Shown here: in pieces, positions 38,487 through 38,908 of the stretch | Numbering within the stretch: position 1 is the stretch's first letter | Layout: each line of letters begins with the position of its first letter | Origin: JBIOJM01 sp044450785 | GTDB taxonomy: Bacteria > Planctomycetota > Planctomycetia > Isosphaerales > Isosphaeraceae | Direction of reading: 5' to 3' | NCBI GenBank assembly: GCA_044450785.1 | Contig: JBIOJM010000056.1 | Coordinates: forward strand, 1 to 38,908 | DNA: 38,908 nt | Program-made: the position numbers and the translations under genes | The notes under the pieces: generated by a model | The model's input: the letters and a program-made list of their open reading frames with translations, nothing else | The model's database searches: none | Told to the model about the DNA's origin: nothing

Positions 38487-38908
38487 CGGTCGATTTCTCC
38501 GATTGGAACCCCCGCGACAAGCGCGCCTCATCGCCCGGGAGCTTGCCCTCCTCATCGACATATCGACCGCCCCCGGGACAGAATGAACTCTCCCGGCGTA
38601 TCATCCCGTGCCGCGTCCACGGCCCGGAACCGCGAGGGCAGGGGAGGTTCGCTTGGAACGAGGCGCCCCCTTGCATCGCATCCTCAGGACTTGAAGGGAC
38701 AAGGTTAACCACCCCGCACTCACCCCCGCCAGTGCGGCCAGGCCGGCCCCGCCTGCTCGACCTCCCCGCCCGCCGGGCCCGGCACCATTCAGGGTGCCCG
38801 CACCGCCACGCCTGGCCGGCCGGCCGCTCATCCGCACCCACCCTAGGTCAACGGCGGGGCCATCCTGCCCCGGCTCGCGTCGCCGGCGTTCCATGCCGGC
38901 TAGTGGAC
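38487..38908. other. Window end, uncertain coding
   Basis: Very GC-rich. Minus-strand frames here (one ending YVDEEGKLPGDEARLSRGFQ before the RHH-like start) could be the tail of an upstream gene, but I do not recognise a family and low-complexity Gly/Arg runs dominate. Confidence 0.3.

Noticed and set aside
1..38908. CRISPR array
   Set aside because: No regularly spaced direct repeats with unique spacers were seen; repeated sequences here are palindromic elements or coding repeats.

Overview
The window looks like a chromosomal stretch from a planctomycete, most likely close to Isosphaera/Singulisphaera/Gemmata. This is inferred from the gene types and not from a marker gene. The signs are high GC coding DNA, an ECF sigma factor fused to a membrane anchor and carboxypeptidase-regulatory-like domains, CHAT / nSTAND-WD40 / C25-type peptidase genes, a REP-associated tyrosine transposase, many short palindromic repeats, and zinc-ribbon membrane proteins of unknown role.

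Layout. 1-887: REP-like palindromes and an M16 peptidase remnant. 888-2972: a sensor kinase (split by a one-base frameshift) with a FixJ-like regulator. 3212-3960: a RAYT transposase bracketed by REP palindromes. 4127-4689: a coupled pair, a nucleotidyltransferase-like protein and a small helical protein. 4690-5961: no recognisable gene. 5962-15172: a nitrate assimilation cluster made of a fused DmsB/DmsC-type electron-transfer subunit, a molybdopterin nitrate reductase, a NirB-NirD fusion, a NarK/NasA-type transporter and a uroporphyrinogen-III synthase (for siroheme). The first three genes overlap by 4 bases at each junction.

15381-20808 is mostly minus strand: a YiiX-like hydrolase, a BON-domain lipoprotein-like exported protein, a Fic gene that lost its catalytic core, an ankyrin protein whose start lies in a mobile element, a sulfotransferase and a secreted metzincin protease. 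20995-23151: an insertion sequence with 26-bp inverted repeats sitting directly on a beheaded tyrosine recombinase. 23186-28625: the ECF fusion and several small membrane or unknown proteins. A 117-bp inverted-repeat element occurs twice complete (18383, 25726) and once truncated (28902).

29749-36373 is the most striking locus. It is a three-gene plus-strand operon: a CHAT (caspase-like) protease, a 1316-residue nSTAND NTPase/transmembrane/coiled-coil/nine-WD40 protein with a C-terminal metzincin domain, and a C25/caspase-like peptidase. The metzincin domain has lost two of its three zinc ligands. The NTPase lacks the stretch that normally carries Walker B, and the CHAT gene is frameshifted near its end. 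The parts suggest a sensor-NTPase controlling one or two caspase-fold proteases, as in bacterial conflict or cell-suicide systems; this copy may be altered or decaying. The right end holds tRNA-Leu(UAA), a truncated tRNA-Ser(UGA) with an integrase-like tail (a probable old attachment site), and a ribbon-helix-helix-like protein.
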